Of a stretch of 64,000 bases of DNA, positions 26,672 through 35,900 are shown piece after piece. The notes under the pieces were generated by a model. That model saw nothing but the letters and a program-made list of their open reading frames with translations, ran no database searches and was not told the DNA's origin. This DNA comes from UTCHB3 sp964371075 (lineage in GTDB: Bacteria; Bacteroidota; Ignavibacteria; Ignavibacteriales; Ignavibacteriaceae): contig CAYJKN010000004.1 of assembly GCA_964371075.1 (NCBI GenBank), forward strand, positions 124,001 to 188,000, read 5' to 3'. Numbering within the stretch: position 1 is the first letter of the stretch; each line of letters opens with the position of its first letter. The translations under genes were made by a program, and so were the position numbers.

Positions 26672-28105
26672 GTGCAACTGGAAAACAGTATAATAACTAT
26701 CCGAAAAAGGATAGAAGAAAACTTGAGACAACTCCCATTTATGAAGGAGACGATAGAACTCGCCTCCAAAAGGGGTGAGAGGGTTTATGTTGTAGGTGGT
26801 TATATCAGGGATCTGATAATGGGGGTTGGGAAGAAAGACATCGATATTCTTGTTGTTGGGGATGGTACCGGGTTTGCTGTTGAATTAGGAAAGATACTCG
26901 GAATCCATGAAGTGATGGTTTATGGCAATTTTGGAACGGCAAATTTTAAATTTGAGGAATTTGATCTTGAATTTGTAGCTGCAAGAAAAGAAAGTTATAA
27001 CAAGGAGAGTAGAAATCCGGAAGTGGTTCCTTCAACATTTGAAGATGACATTTCCCGGAGAGATTTCACAATAAATGCAATAGCAGTCTCAATAAACAGT
27101 GATACATTTGGAGAAATTTCAGATATTTACAACGGTATTGCTGACATTTTTGCCGGTATCATCCGTACTCCTTTAGAGCCTGATTTAACTTTTGACGACG
27201 ATCCTTTGCGGATCATGAGAGCGTTAAGATTTGCATCGCGATTTAATTTTTCATTTGATGAGGGGGTATTTGAGGGGATAAAAAGAAATGCTCACAGGCT
27301 CGAGATTGTAAGTCAGGAGAGAATAACTGAAGAATTTATGAAAATAATGGCAACCAAACAGCCGGGAATTGGTTTGAGATTGATGTATGAAACCGGAGTT
27401 ATGGGGGTGGTTTTTCCCGAGATGGAAAAACTTGGCGGGGTTGAGCAGGTAGATGAATACCGGCACAAAGATGTTTTTTATCATACCTGCGAAGTTGTGG
27501 ATAACATTTCGAGGGTCACTGATGATGTCTGGTTGAGATTTGCAGCTTTGGTACATGATATTGCAAAACCACAAACCAAAAAATTTGTGGAGGGTACAGG
27601 CTGGACTTACCATGGTCACGAGGAGTTTGGTGGAAGAATGATGAAGTTCATTTTTAAGAGGATGAAACTTCCATTTGCAAAAATTAATTATGTAAAAAGA
27701 CTTGTCAGACTCCATTTGCGACCGGTTGCTCTTTCAAAAGAGGAGGTTACCGATTCGGCTGTGAGAAGGCTGATTGTTGATGCAGGAGATGATCTTGAAG
27801 ATTTGATAACCCTTTGCAGAGCAGATATTACAAGTAAAAATGAAAATAAAGTTAAGAATATCCTTAAGAACTATGAACGCGTTATGCAGAGGGTGCTTGA
27901 GGTCAGGGAGAAAGATGCACTCAGGGCTTTTCAATCACCTGTAAGGGGAGAGGAAATCATGAGTGTGCTCGATCTTAAACCCGGTCCACAAGTTGGAGTG
28001 GTTAAAACCGCAATCGAAGAAGCGATTCTCGAAGGGATTATACCTAACGAATATGACGCAGCATTCAAGTATATGCTTGAAGTTGCAGGGAAATTGGTAA
28101 AATAA
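26672..28105 (+). CDS. CCA-adding/poly(A) polymerase-type tRNA nucleotidyltransferase with HD domain
   Basis: 477 residues from a GTG start with AGGAA upstream. The class II nucleotidyltransferase core is GGYIRDLIMGVGKKDIDILV (split over the active-site strand) with the DxD pair, then RRDFTINAIA and DPLRIMRALRFASRF. A C-terminal HD phosphohydrolase domain (LVHDIAKP) follows, as in bacterial CCA enzymes with phosphatase activity. It adds or repairs the 3' CCA of tRNA, or acts in RNA tailing; sequence alone cannot separate CCA from A-adding relatives. It follows the metallopeptidase by twelve bases. Confidence 0.88.
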   Translation: MQLENSIITIRKRIEENLRQLPFMKETIELASKRGERVYVVGGYIRDLIMGVGKKDIDILVVGDGTGFAVELGKILGIHEVMVYGNFGTANFKFEEFDLEFVAARKESYNKESRNPEVVPSTFEDDISRRDFTINAIAVSINSDTFGEISDIYNGIADIFAGIIRTPLEPDLTFDDDPLRIMRALRFASRFNFSFDEGVFEGIKRNAHRLEIVSQERITEEFMKIMATKQPGIGLRLMYETGVMGVVFPEMEKLGGVEQVDEYRHKDVFYHTCEVVDNISRVTDDVWLRFAALVHDIAKPQTKKFVEGTGWTYHGHEEFGGRMMKFIFKRMKLPFAKINYVKRLVRLHLRPVALSKEEVTDSAVRRLIVDAGDDLEDLITLCRADITSKNENKVKNILKNYERVMQRVLEVREKDALRAFQSPVRGEEIMSVLDLKPGPQVGVVKTAIEEAILEGIIPNEYDAAFKYMLEVAGKLVK

Positions 28106-28253
28106 TTCATAATCAAACAATTTATTAATGATTTGTTCCACCGCTCATAAATTAATATAACCGTTTATATACTAAATTCCGTCAAGTAAAACCGTTTCCC
28201 TAATTTGTGATGGTGATTACAAAAAATAGACAAAACTCACTTTGGAGTGACTA

Positions 28254-29582
28254 ATGAATAAATTCTTTGCAGCATTTATTGCTCTCATTCTCTTTATAAA
28301 TATTGATGCACAAGAGAAGAAAATATTAACCATTGAAGAAGCCATCCGGCTGGGGTTCCAGCACAATTCGAATATCAAGAATTCGAAGTTTCGTATGGAA
28401 ACTTCCAAAAGCAGTTTGCTTTCAGCTCGAAGTGATCTTTACCCCACAATTACGGGTAATGCTTCATGGGACTGGTCGAGATCCGACTTTAAGGTTGGCG
28501 ACAATTCACTTTCAAGTGAGAGCAGAAGCTGGGGGCTTGGGATCAGTTCGCGTTATAATGTTTTTGATGGCTATTCAAAATACCTTAACATCGGAATGAA
28601 AACCCGGGATATTGAGGCCGCCAGACTGGACCTGAGAAGAATTCACCAGGAAATAGTTTATAGAACCATTACCCAGTATTACAAAATTCTTAATTTTAAA
28701 GAAATTCTTAAAGTCAGAAAAGAAAATCTTGACTGGAATATTGAAAACCAGAAAATCATTCAGGCCAAAGTGGATGTTGGTTCCGGCATCATGACAGATG
28801 TCAGGCAGCAGGAAGTTAAAGTTGGCCAGGCAGAACTCGCCCTCGTTCAAGCAGAACAAACATTAAATGATGCAAAACGTGAATTATATTATTTCCTGGG
28901 ATTGGATGTAACTGACGAATATGAGTTTGTTGACGGAGTAGAACTTTTGACCAAAGTTAAAAGTGATACTGTAAAGGGAGATGGATGGTATGATCTATCG
29001 ATAGATGATTTGATATCAGAAGCTATTAAAAAAAGAGCAGATTACCAAAAGGTGACACTTGAGCTGGAAAATGCAAAATCGAGTGTTTCGATGGCTGAAA
29101 GTGTAAATATGCCGACAATTTCCAACTCATTGTCCTACAATGTTGGGGGTACAACTCCATGGAACATTCTCGACAGCCGAACAATCTCTTTTGGATTTAA
29201 TCTTTCGATTCCAATTTTTACCGGATACTCAATTACAGCAAACGAGCAGATTGCTCAGATACAAGTGAAAACGAAACAACTTGAACTTTCTGATCTTCAA
29301 ATGACGATCAAGAGAGATCTTCTTCAATCATATCTTGAAATTAAAACAGCAGAGAAGAAGATTGAAGTTGCCCGTAAGAGCATCGTTTCGGCAGAGGCTA
29401 ATCGTGCTCTCGAAGAAGCAAGATACAAAGTAGGCGCGGGAACATTAATTAACTTACAGCTCGCAAATGCTGATTTAGTAGGAGTTCAAGTTGAATACAT
29501 AAATTCGCTTTTTGATCTTCTACTCCTTGAAGAACAACTTAAGTATGATCTCGGATCAATCAATACAGAAAATTTTGAATAA
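28254..29582 (+). CDS. TolC-family outer-membrane efflux protein
   Basis: 442 residues. A signal peptide ends near residue 19 (NIDAQ), followed by two internally homologous TolC halves with long helices (LTIEEAIRLGFQHNSNIKNS and the second copy near ISEAIKKRADYQKVTLELEN). It forms the trimeric outer-membrane exit duct. It is the first gene of a five-gene exporter operon, with a GGAG ribosome-binding site seven bases ahead of the ATG. Confidence 0.9.
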   Translation: MNKFFAAFIALILFINIDAQEKKILTIEEAIRLGFQHNSNIKNSKFRMETSKSSLLSARSDLYPTITGNASWDWSRSDFKVGDNSLSSESRSWGLGISSRYNVFDGYSKYLNIGMKTRDIEAARLDLRRIHQEIVYRTITQYYKILNFKEILKVRKENLDWNIENQKIIQAKVDVGSGIMTDVRQQEVKVGQAELALVQAEQTLNDAKRELYYFLGLDVTDEYEFVDGVELLTKVKSDTVKGDGWYDLSIDDLISEAIKKRADYQKVTLELENAKSSVSMAESVNMPTISNSLSYNVGGTTPWNILDSRTISFGFNLSIPIFTGYSITANEQIAQIQVKTKQLELSDLQMTIKRDLLQSYLEIKTAEKKIEVARKSIVSAEANRALEEARYKVGAGTLINLQLANADLVGVQVEYINSLFDLLLLEEQLKYDLGSINTENFE

Positions 29583-29607
29583 AAGATATTTATAACCGGA
29601 GTAAGCA

Positions 29608-30882
29608 ATGGCTCAGAAGAAGCGTTCAAAAAAAATAATTATTTTCAGTGTACTTTTTTTACTGTTGGCAGTTGTGGTTGCCCTCGTAATTGCAAAGGGC
29701 TCAAAGGAGGAGATTCTTACAGTTCAGACTGAAAAAGTCTCAATGAAAACTGTAACACAAACAGTAACCGCCACAGGAAAAGTGGAAGCGGAATTTAAGG
29801 TTCTTATCACACCTGAAGTAACCGGTGAAATCACCCAACTTGCTGTAAAGGATGGTGACAAAGTATCGCAGGGTGATCTTCTTTTCAGAATAAAATCTGA
29901 CATTTATGTTTCACAGCTTGAGAGAAGTGAAGCAAGTCTTGAATCCTCAAAAGCCCAAAAAGCACAAAGAGAAGCTGAAATGATGAAACTTCAGCTCGAT
30001 CTTAACAGGATGGAAGAACTGTTTAAGAAGGGGATGTCGAGTCAGGCAGAATATGATGCAATTAAAGCTTCATGGCTTTCTGCAAAAGCAGGAATAGATG
30101 CTGCAAATGCAAATATAATGCAAAACTCGGCGTCAGTTCGTGAAGCCAGGGAACAACTCGCCAAAACAACCATCAATTCACCCTTAACCGGAACCGTCAC
30201 AAAACTTAATGTGGAAAAAGGTGAAAGAGTTTTGGGAAGTGGATTTAGTCAGGGTACAAATGTTATGACTATCTCTGATCTGTTGAATATGGAAGCGATT
30301 GTTGATGTTGATGAGAATGATATAGTTAACGTTAAACTTGGCGACACTGCAAAAATTAAAGTGGATGCTTACGGTGACAAAGTATTTCTTGGTACTGTCT
30401 CCGAGATTTCAAACAGTTCAAAAACCTCCGGAACCGGCACACAGGAGCAGGTTGTAAACTTTGAAGTGAAGATCAAAATTCAGGATTCGGAGTCGAAACT
30501 CAGACCCGGTATGTCGTGTAATGCAATGATTGAAACAGAAACCATGATTAATGTAATCGCTGTTCCAATCCAATCGGTTACCGCAAAAGTTGAAGAGATG
30601 AAACCTGCAGAGGGATCAGGAGAAGAGTCTGAAGCTGTGAAGAAAAAAGCACCGGCTAAAAAAGACAAACCTGAGGAAATCGTTTTTATTGTTGAAGGCG
30701 GAAAAGTTAAAGAAGTACCCGTTGTGAGCGGAATAAGTGACGACAATTTTATAGAAATTAAGTCGGGATTAAAACAAGGTCAGGAAATTGTGAGTGGTCC
30801 TTATAGAGCCATCTCGCGGGAACTAAAAAACGACATGCTTGTTAAAGTGGACAACGGCGGACAGCAACAGGAAAAGAAATAG
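29608..30882 (+). CDS. MacA/HlyD-like periplasmic adaptor (membrane fusion protein)
   Basis: 424 residues. One N-terminal anchor helix is followed by a biotinyl-lipoyl-like half (VTGEITQLAVKDGDKVSQGDLLFRI), a coiled-coil hairpin of Lys/Glu/Ala residues from ~110 to ~190, the second lipoyl half (INSPLTGTVTKLNVEKGERV) and the beta-barrel domain. A Lys/Glu-rich low-complexity insert near residues 330-352 (EGSGEESEAVKKKAPAKKDK) is unusual. It links the inner-membrane ABC unit to the TolC-like protein. Confidence 0.9.
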   Translation: MAQKKRSKKIIIFSVLFLLLAVVVALVIAKGSKEEILTVQTEKVSMKTVTQTVTATGKVEAEFKVLITPEVTGEITQLAVKDGDKVSQGDLLFRIKSDIYVSQLERSEASLESSKAQKAQREAEMMKLQLDLNRMEELFKKGMSSQAEYDAIKASWLSAKAGIDAANANIMQNSASVREAREQLAKTTINSPLTGTVTKLNVEKGERVLGSGFSQGTNVMTISDLLNMEAIVDVDENDIVNVKLGDTAKIKVDAYGDKVFLGTVSEISNSSKTSGTGTQEQVVNFEVKIKIQDSESKLRPGMSCNAMIETETMINVIAVPIQSVTAKVEEMKPAEGSGEESEAVKKKAPAKKDKPEEIVFIVEGGKVKEVPVVSGISDDNFIEIKSGLKQGQEIVSGPYRAISRELKNDMLVKVDNGGQQQEKK

Positions 30883-30898
30883 AAAAACCAGGCTTGAA

Positions 30899-31642
30899 AT
30901 GAACATTATAACGATTGAGAACATCAAAAAGATCTACAAGATCGGCACTCAGGAAGTACGCGCTCTCGACGGTGTCTCATTGACGATTGACGCCAATGAG
31001 TATGTGGCAATAATGGGGCCATCCGGATCGGGAAAATCGACTCTGATGAACATGCTTGGTTGTCTTGATACTCCTACGAGTGGCAGATATGAATTTAAGG
31101 GTAATAATGTCAGTCAGATGACTGATAATGAACTTGCCGAAATAAGAAACAGAGAGATCGGTTTTGTGTTTCAGACATTTAATCTTTTGTCCAGAAGCAA
31201 TTCCTTGCATAATGTTGAACTTCCTTTGATTTATGCAGGAATGCCAAAACATGAGAGAAGAGAACGAGCCACTCAAGCATTAACGAATGTCGGTCTGGGT
31301 GACAGAATACATCACAAACCAAACGAACTTTCCGGCGGACAGAGACAAAGAGTTGCTGTGGCCAGGGCACTTGCCACCAATCCGGCTATAATCCTTGCAG
31401 ATGAACCCACCGGAAATTTGGATTCAAAGACAGGTGAAGAAATAATGGCGCTGTTCCATGAAATTCATCAAAAAGGGAACACCATAATTCTGGTAACCCA
31501 TGAAGATGAAGTTGCCCGTCATGCACAACGAATAATCAGACTTCGCGATGGTCTGATAGAGAGTGACACACAAGTTCATAACAGAATAATCCCCGGTCTT
31601 CACTCAAAAACCACCGTTAACGAGGGAGTTGAAGAGCTTTGA
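30899..31642 (+). CDS. MacB/LolD-type ABC transporter ATPase
   Basis: 247 residues from the ATG at 30899; an earlier in-frame codon at 30839 would overlap the adaptor gene by 44 bases and adds no conserved residues. Walker A GPSGSGKSTLMN, signature LSGGQRQRVAVARAL, Walker B ILADEPTGNLD and the H-loop in LVTHEDEVA are present. This is the stand-alone ATPase of the MacAB-like exporter. Its stop overlaps the first permease start (TTGA). Confidence 0.93.
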   Translation: MNIITIENIKKIYKIGTQEVRALDGVSLTIDANEYVAIMGPSGSGKSTLMNMLGCLDTPTSGRYEFKGNNVSQMTDNELAEIRNREIGFVFQTFNLLSRSNSLHNVELPLIYAGMPKHERRERATQALTNVGLGDRIHHKPNELSGGQRQRVAVARALATNPAIILADEPTGNLDSKTGEEIMALFHEIHQKGNTIILVTHEDEVARHAQRIIRLRDGLIESDTQVHNRIIPGLHSKTTVNEGVEEL

Positions 31643-32874
31643 GCAGTTTTTTATATGAACTGAAAGAAGGTCTGGTGATCGCATTTACTGCGGTTAAAGC
31701 CAATAAAATTCGAACGATGTTAACAACACTCGGAATCGTGATTGGTGTAACTTCGGTAGTGTTGATGTCAACCGCAATTAAAGGCATCGATGGTGCATTT
31801 GAAAGAGGCATCAGTTCACTCGGTGCGGATGTTTTGCATATAGATAAATGGGAATGGTTCAGTAATACTGACTGGTGGTTGATTCGTAAACGACCAAACA
31901 TTTCCATGGATGATTATGAAAAATATAAACGACTTGCCAAACTTCCGGTTGCAGTTGCTCCAACCATCTGGTCGAATGAAACTGTAAAAAAAGAAGATCT
32001 TTCGATGGAAAACATCTTCGTTTCAGGATCAACAGCAGAGTATCTGGAGACTACAAATTTTACATTTAAATCCGGTAGATTTTATAGCGAAATCGAAGGA
32101 AGAGCATCAAGATATGTTGCAGTTTTAGGTTCAGAAGTTGAGAAAAATTTGTTTCCTGCGGGGAATAGTTTGGGTAGTTATGTGAAGATTGGTGGTCTCG
32201 ATTTTAGAATCGTTGGTGTTCTAAACGAACAGGGTAGTTTTATGTTGGGCAATTTTAACCCTGACAGACAGGTTTTTGTACCAATTGGTGTCTTGTTTAA
32301 ACACTTTGTAAACTCTAATTTCAGAAGTGTAACAATTGATGTAAAAGCTCCAAGCAATCAGCAGGTAAATGAAGTGAAGGATGAAGCTATTGGTGTGATG
32401 AGGAAAGTAAGGGGTCTTCGATTGGGTGAACCTGACGACTTTTCAGTTAACCAGCAGGAAGGTCTAATGCAGAATTACAATCAGACTGTAGGAGTTATTT
32501 CAGTTGGTGGATTTTTTATAACAGGTCTGTCACTTTTTGTAGGTGCCATTGGTATTATGAATATCATGTTTGTCTCCGTAAAGGAACGAACCAGGGAAAT
32601 TGGAGTAAGGAAAGCGATAGGTGCAAAACGCCGAACAATTTTGATGCAATTTCTGCTCGAATCATCTGCAATCTGTTTACTTGGCGGATTAATAGGACTT
32701 ATCAATGCAGTGTTATTGAGCATGCTTGTGAACCAGTGGTTGCCCACTTCAGTGCAATATGATGCTGTTGTAGTTGCAATCGTAATCTCACTTATTGTGG
32801 GAGTACTCGCAGGATTTGCTCCTGCCTGGCAGGCATCCAAACTTGATCCTGTTGAAGCGTTGAGGTATGAATGA
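31639..32874 (+). CDS. MacB/FtsX-type ABC permease 1
   Basis: 411 residues from a TTG start. One N-terminal helix, a large periplasmic MacB core domain (residues ~45-275) and three C-terminal helices with the FtsX motif IMFVSVKERTREIGVRKAIGAKRR. It pairs with the second permease, which it overlaps by four bases. Whether it exports drugs, lipopeptides or lipoproteins cannot be told. Confidence 0.9.
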   Translation: MSSFLYELKEGLVIAFTAVKANKIRTMLTTLGIVIGVTSVVLMSTAIKGIDGAFERGISSLGADVLHIDKWEWFSNTDWWLIRKRPNISMDDYEKYKRLAKLPVAVAPTIWSNETVKKEDLSMENIFVSGSTAEYLETTNFTFKSGRFYSEIEGRASRYVAVLGSEVEKNLFPAGNSLGSYVKIGGLDFRIVGVLNEQGSFMLGNFNPDRQVFVPIGVLFKHFVNSNFRSVTIDVKAPSNQQVNEVKDEAIGVMRKVRGLRLGEPDDFSVNQQEGLMQNYNQTVGVISVGGFFITGLSLFVGAIGIMNIMFVSVKERTREIGVRKAIGAKRRTILMQFLLESSAICLLGGLIGLINAVLLSMLVNQWLPTSVQYDAVVVAIVISLIVGVLAGFAPAWQASKLDPVEALRYE

Positions 32875-34109
32875 CAAGTTTTTTTGAATCATTAAAGCTC
32901 GCTCTTGGTGCGCTTATGGCGAACAAATTGCGTGCAATATTAACGATCACGGGTATCGTTGTTGGTATTTTTTCCATCATCGTTATCATGACGGTGATAA
33001 CCATGCTTCAATCCAGTATCGAAAGTGGTGTGGCTTCACTGGCAAAGAACACATTTCAGATACAAAAATTCCCTGCTATCAGGACGGGTGGTCCCGGAGG
33101 GATGGCTAAATACCGTAACAGAAAAGATCTGACATTACAAGAGTACGACAGGTTAAAATCCTCACTGACTTCTGCTAAATACATAGGAGCAGAACAATGG
33201 AATTTTGGAAAGATTATCAAGTTTAGAAATAAAGAGACCAATCCTAATGTCAGTATTTCCGGCATCACCGCCTCCGCAATTAAAACCAACGACTGGAAAG
33301 TTGAACTTGGCAGAGAAATGCGTGAATCCGATATTGAAAACAGCACAAATTTTGTGATCCTCGGGAAAGATGTATCCAATAAGATATTTGATAATTTGGA
33401 TCCAATCGGCAAAGAGATCAGAGTTGACGGTAAACCGATGAAGGTGATTGGAGTTTACGAAGCTCAAGGACAGATGTTTGGACAAAGTCGTGATAACTTC
33501 GTTACAATACCAATCACAACATATCAATCTTACTACGGAAAATACCGCAATAGCATTAACATAACCGTTACTTCTCACTCTAAAGAAGACTATGACAAGG
33601 TGATTGAGACTGCCATTGGGGTTATGCGCGGAATCAGGAAAAATCCTCCGGGCGAAGAGAGCGATTTTGAGATATTTAGTAATGAATCTGTGTTAAGTCA
33701 GATCAATGATGTAACCATTTATGCCAAAATTGGGGCGGGTGTTATTTCGTTTATTTCACTCCTTGCCGCAGGTATCGGAATCATGAATATTATGTTGGTA
33801 TCAGTAACTGAAAGAACCCGCGAGGTTGGAATTAGAAAAGCCATCGGCGCAAAAAGTTACCAAATATTAACACAATTCCTGATTGAAGCAATACTTCTCT
33901 GTTTTGTTGGAGGCATTGTTGGGATCATACTTGGTGTTTCCATAGGTAATATGGCAGGCTCATTCCTGAGTGCTCAGGCGGCCATACCTTACGATTGGAT
34001 ATTCATTGGTATTGGACTTTGTGTGCTTGTTGGAGTGATTTTTGGAACATATCCTGCGTACAAAGCTGCCAACCTCGATCCGATTGAAGCGTTGAGGCAG
34101 GAACAGTAG
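32871..34109 (+). CDS. MacB/FtsX-type ABC permease 2
   Basis: 412 residues with the same plan as the preceding permease: N-terminal helix, periplasmic core and three C-terminal helices with IMLVSVTERTREVGIRKAIGAKSYQ. The two are paralogues and probably make a heterodimer served by one ATPase. A period-8 tandem repeat starts three bases after its stop. Confidence 0.9.
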   Translation: MTSFFESLKLALGALMANKLRAILTITGIVVGIFSIIVIMTVITMLQSSIESGVASLAKNTFQIQKFPAIRTGGPGGMAKYRNRKDLTLQEYDRLKSSLTSAKYIGAEQWNFGKIIKFRNKETNPNVSISGITASAIKTNDWKVELGREMRESDIENSTNFVILGKDVSNKIFDNLDPIGKEIRVDGKPMKVIGVYEAQGQMFGQSRDNFVTIPITTYQSYYGKYRNSINITVTSHSKEDYDKVIETAIGVMRGIRKNPPGEESDFEIFSNESVLSQINDVTIYAKIGAGVISFISLLAAGIGIMNIMLVSVTERTREVGIRKAIGAKSYQILTQFLIEAILLCFVGGIVGIILGVSIGNMAGSFLSAQAAIPYDWIFIGIGLCVLVGVIFGTYPAYKAANLDPIEALRQEQ

Positions 34110-34111
34110 GC

Positions 34112-34155
34112 TAATGCAGTAATGCAATAATGCAATAATCCAATAATCCAATAAT
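34112..34155. repeat. Period-8 tandem repeat TAATGCAA/TAATCCAA
   Basis: Five contiguous 8-base units (TAATGCAG, TAATGCAA twice, TAATCCAA twice) plus TAAT begin three bases after the permease stop. The same unit, again three bases after a stop codon, occurs at 59658. Confidence 0.85.
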
Positions 34156-34236
34156 ATTTGATAGAACGGTGATGAGACGGATCAAGCGGATATGTTTTAC
34201 GTGAGACAACATATTCCATTTTCCTCAAAGAGGAAT

Positions 34237-34340
34237 TAATATTCGTAGCGTCCCGATTGCCGTTTGCAACATGCATATGGAGTTAGAGGGGTAGTACAAT
34301 GGATATCACGAATTTAACTAAGATTTTCACATATAGCTTT
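34237..34340 (+). repeat. Degenerate copy of the REP-like/CACGGAT composite repeat
   Basis: It contains CGTCCCGATTGCCGT..., then GTTAGAGGGGTAGT and a degenerate ATGGATATCACGAATTTAAC...AGATTTTCAC tail. These parts appear in the same order in the copies at 35901 and 59710. The left arm of the hairpin has decayed. Confidence 0.65.
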
Positions 34341-34352
34341 TTATCATATTTC

Positions 34353-34420
34353 TCTGAAGTTCTGAAGTACTTGAGTCACTGAGGTTCTCAAGTTCTTCAG
34401 TTCTCAAATCTCTCAATTTA
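34353..34420. repeat. Degenerate period-8 tandem repeat (TGAAGTTC type)
   Basis: Units TGAAGTTC, TGAAGTAC, TTGAGTCAC, TGAGGTTC, TCAAGTTC, TTCAGTTC and TCAAATCT follow one another with a mostly exact 8-base step. This is the same family as at 2841, 36028, 39374 and 42408. Confidence 0.75.
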
Positions 34421-34517
34421 TTTCCTCCCCGATATTCTTTTCTTACCTCTTGTGATTTTTCTACTTCCCGTGCGAATAATTAAGTAACAGATTTTAATTA
34501 ATTCAAAAGAGACCCGC

Positions 34518-34613
34518 ATGAGAAAAAACATTCATTTATCAACAGTAATTGTTCATCTCATGAATAAGGTTTGTCCCATCATGTCTGGTTGGGCAATGGA
34601 TAAGTATCTATGA
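34518..34613 (+). CDS. Possible 31-residue leader peptide upstream of the sigma gene
   Basis: An ATG at 34518 opens a 31-codon frame ending in the TGA that overlaps the sigma-factor ATG (ATGA). The product starts MRKNIHLSTVIVHLMNK and ends GWAMDKYL. The ribosome-binding site is weak (AAGAGA). The exact ATGA overlap is the only positive evidence; it could be chance. Confidence 0.3.
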   Translation: MRKNIHLSTVIVHLMNKVCPIMSGWAMDKYL

Positions 34614-35116
34614 CACAAACAGAAAAACAAATATTTTATGAGAAATTGTCCAAAGAACACAAAGGCATATTCTACAAAGTGGCTGGAAGTTATTGTAAAA
34701 ATGTCGACGACAAATCCGATCTTTTACAGGAGATGATGTTGCAAGTCTGGAAGTCACTTGACAGATATAATAATGAATATAAACTATCAACATGGTTATA
34801 CAGAATCTGCCTTAATGTGGCAATATCATATTATCGAAAGCAGACTATCCGCAGAGATACTCTTCGTCCCATAGATGATTATTCAGGGCTGGCGGGAGAG
34901 GAAAATGCACCAATTTATGGTGATGACAGATCACAGCTGATGCAATTTATTAGTGAACTTAATAATATTGACAAAGCATTGATTCTGCTTTATCTGGAGG
35001 ATTATGATCATTCGGAGATGGCTGAAGTCCTTGGGATTTCAAAATCAAATGTTGGGACCAAAATTGGTCGAATAAAAGAACAATTGAAAAACAAATTTAA
35101 GAACCTGGAGAAGTAA
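34610..35116 (+). CDS. ECF-type RNA polymerase sigma factor
   Basis: 168 residues. Sigma region 2 is visible as KSDLLQEMMLQVWKSL followed by STWLYRICLNVAISYYRK, and region 4 as ALILLYLEDYDHSEMAEVLG with the helix-turn-helix ISKSNVGTKIGRIKEQLK. Only regions 2 and 4 are present, typical of ECF sigma factors. The membrane protein four bases downstream is the likely partner that holds it inactive. Confidence 0.92.
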   Translation: MTQTEKQIFYEKLSKEHKGIFYKVAGSYCKNVDDKSDLLQEMMLQVWKSLDRYNNEYKLSTWLYRICLNVAISYYRKQTIRRDTLRPIDDYSGLAGEENAPIYGDDRSQLMQFISELNNIDKALILLYLEDYDHSEMAEVLGISKSNVGTKIGRIKEQLKNKFKNLEK

Positions 35117-35120
35117 TAAA

Positions 35121-35804
35121 ATGAATGAAAACGATTTAAGAACAGAATGGCAATCACTCAACAATGGGATTCAGGGTGAACCAGATCTAAAGTTGCCCGA
35201 CATGGGCAACAATTCAGCACAAACAGTCTATTCCCTCTTATCTTCCATGAAGCCTGTCAAGTTGTTCACGGTATTAATGGGGATTATATGGGTAGCAGGT
35301 GGTGGTTATCTGCTCACAAATATTTATCTAAATCAATTTGAATTTACAAATAAATTTTTCTTGTTTTCTGCAACCGCTCAAATATTATTAACATTAATTG
35401 CTGTGATACTATATGGTTATCAACTTTTCACTATCTATGCAATTGATATGTCAGAACCTGTAATTAAAACACAAATCAGATTTGCAAAGCTGAAATCCTC
35501 AACCATCTTGGTTGTCAGGATACTGTTTTTACAACTTCCATTGTGGACCATATTTTACTGGAATGACGAAATGCTAAATAACTGGAACCTCTTGCAATGG
35601 ACAATTCAGGGCACTGCCACTTTAATTTTTACGATAATTTCACTTTGGTTGTTTTTTAATGTGAAGTATGAAAATAGAAATAAAAAATGGTTTCAACTCC
35701 TCTTTGGAGGTAACGAGTGGAATCCGATAATTAAATCTATCGAACTGTTGAAGGAAACTGAAGAATATAAAGAACAGCAGGGGACGCAGATACACGCAGA
35801 TTAG
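35121..35804 (+). CDS. Membrane protein paired with the ECF sigma factor, possible anti-sigma factor
   Basis: 227 residues: a soluble N-terminal ~45 residues, then four hydrophobic helices between ~48 and ~195 and a short cytoplasmic tail. No zinc-binding anti-sigma (ZAS) motif is seen, so the anti-sigma role rests on position. The last seven residues and the TAG come from the start of a GCAGATACACGCAGATTAG-type intergenic repeat, so the natural C-terminus has probably been replaced or extended by the repeat. Confidence 0.65.
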   Translation: MNENDLRTEWQSLNNGIQGEPDLKLPDMGNNSAQTVYSLLSSMKPVKLFTVLMGIIWVAGGGYLLTNIYLNQFEFTNKFFLFSATAQILLTLIAVILYGYQLFTIYAIDMSEPVIKTQIRFAKLKSSTILVVRILFLQLPLWTIFYWNDEMLNNWNLLQWTIQGTATLIFTIISLWLFFNVKYENRNKKWFQLLFGGNEWNPIIKSIELLKETEEYKEQQGTQIHAD

Positions 35805-35900
35805 ACGGATTTTCGCAGATTTTAATTCCGACTTGTCGGAAGGAGGATTTTATAGAACGCGGATGAAGCGGATGAGGCAGATTTTCACGGATGGGATTTT
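35786..35900. repeat. Period-9 GCGGAT/CGCAGAT repeat and TTCCGAC palindrome
   Basis: Units such as CGCAGATAC, ACGCAGATT, AGACGGATT and later GCGGATGAA, GCGGATGAG, GCAGATTTT step by nine bases. A perfect palindrome TTCCGAC-TT-GTCGGAA sits at 35826-35841 without a U-tract. The block begins inside the end of the preceding gene. Confidence 0.7.
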
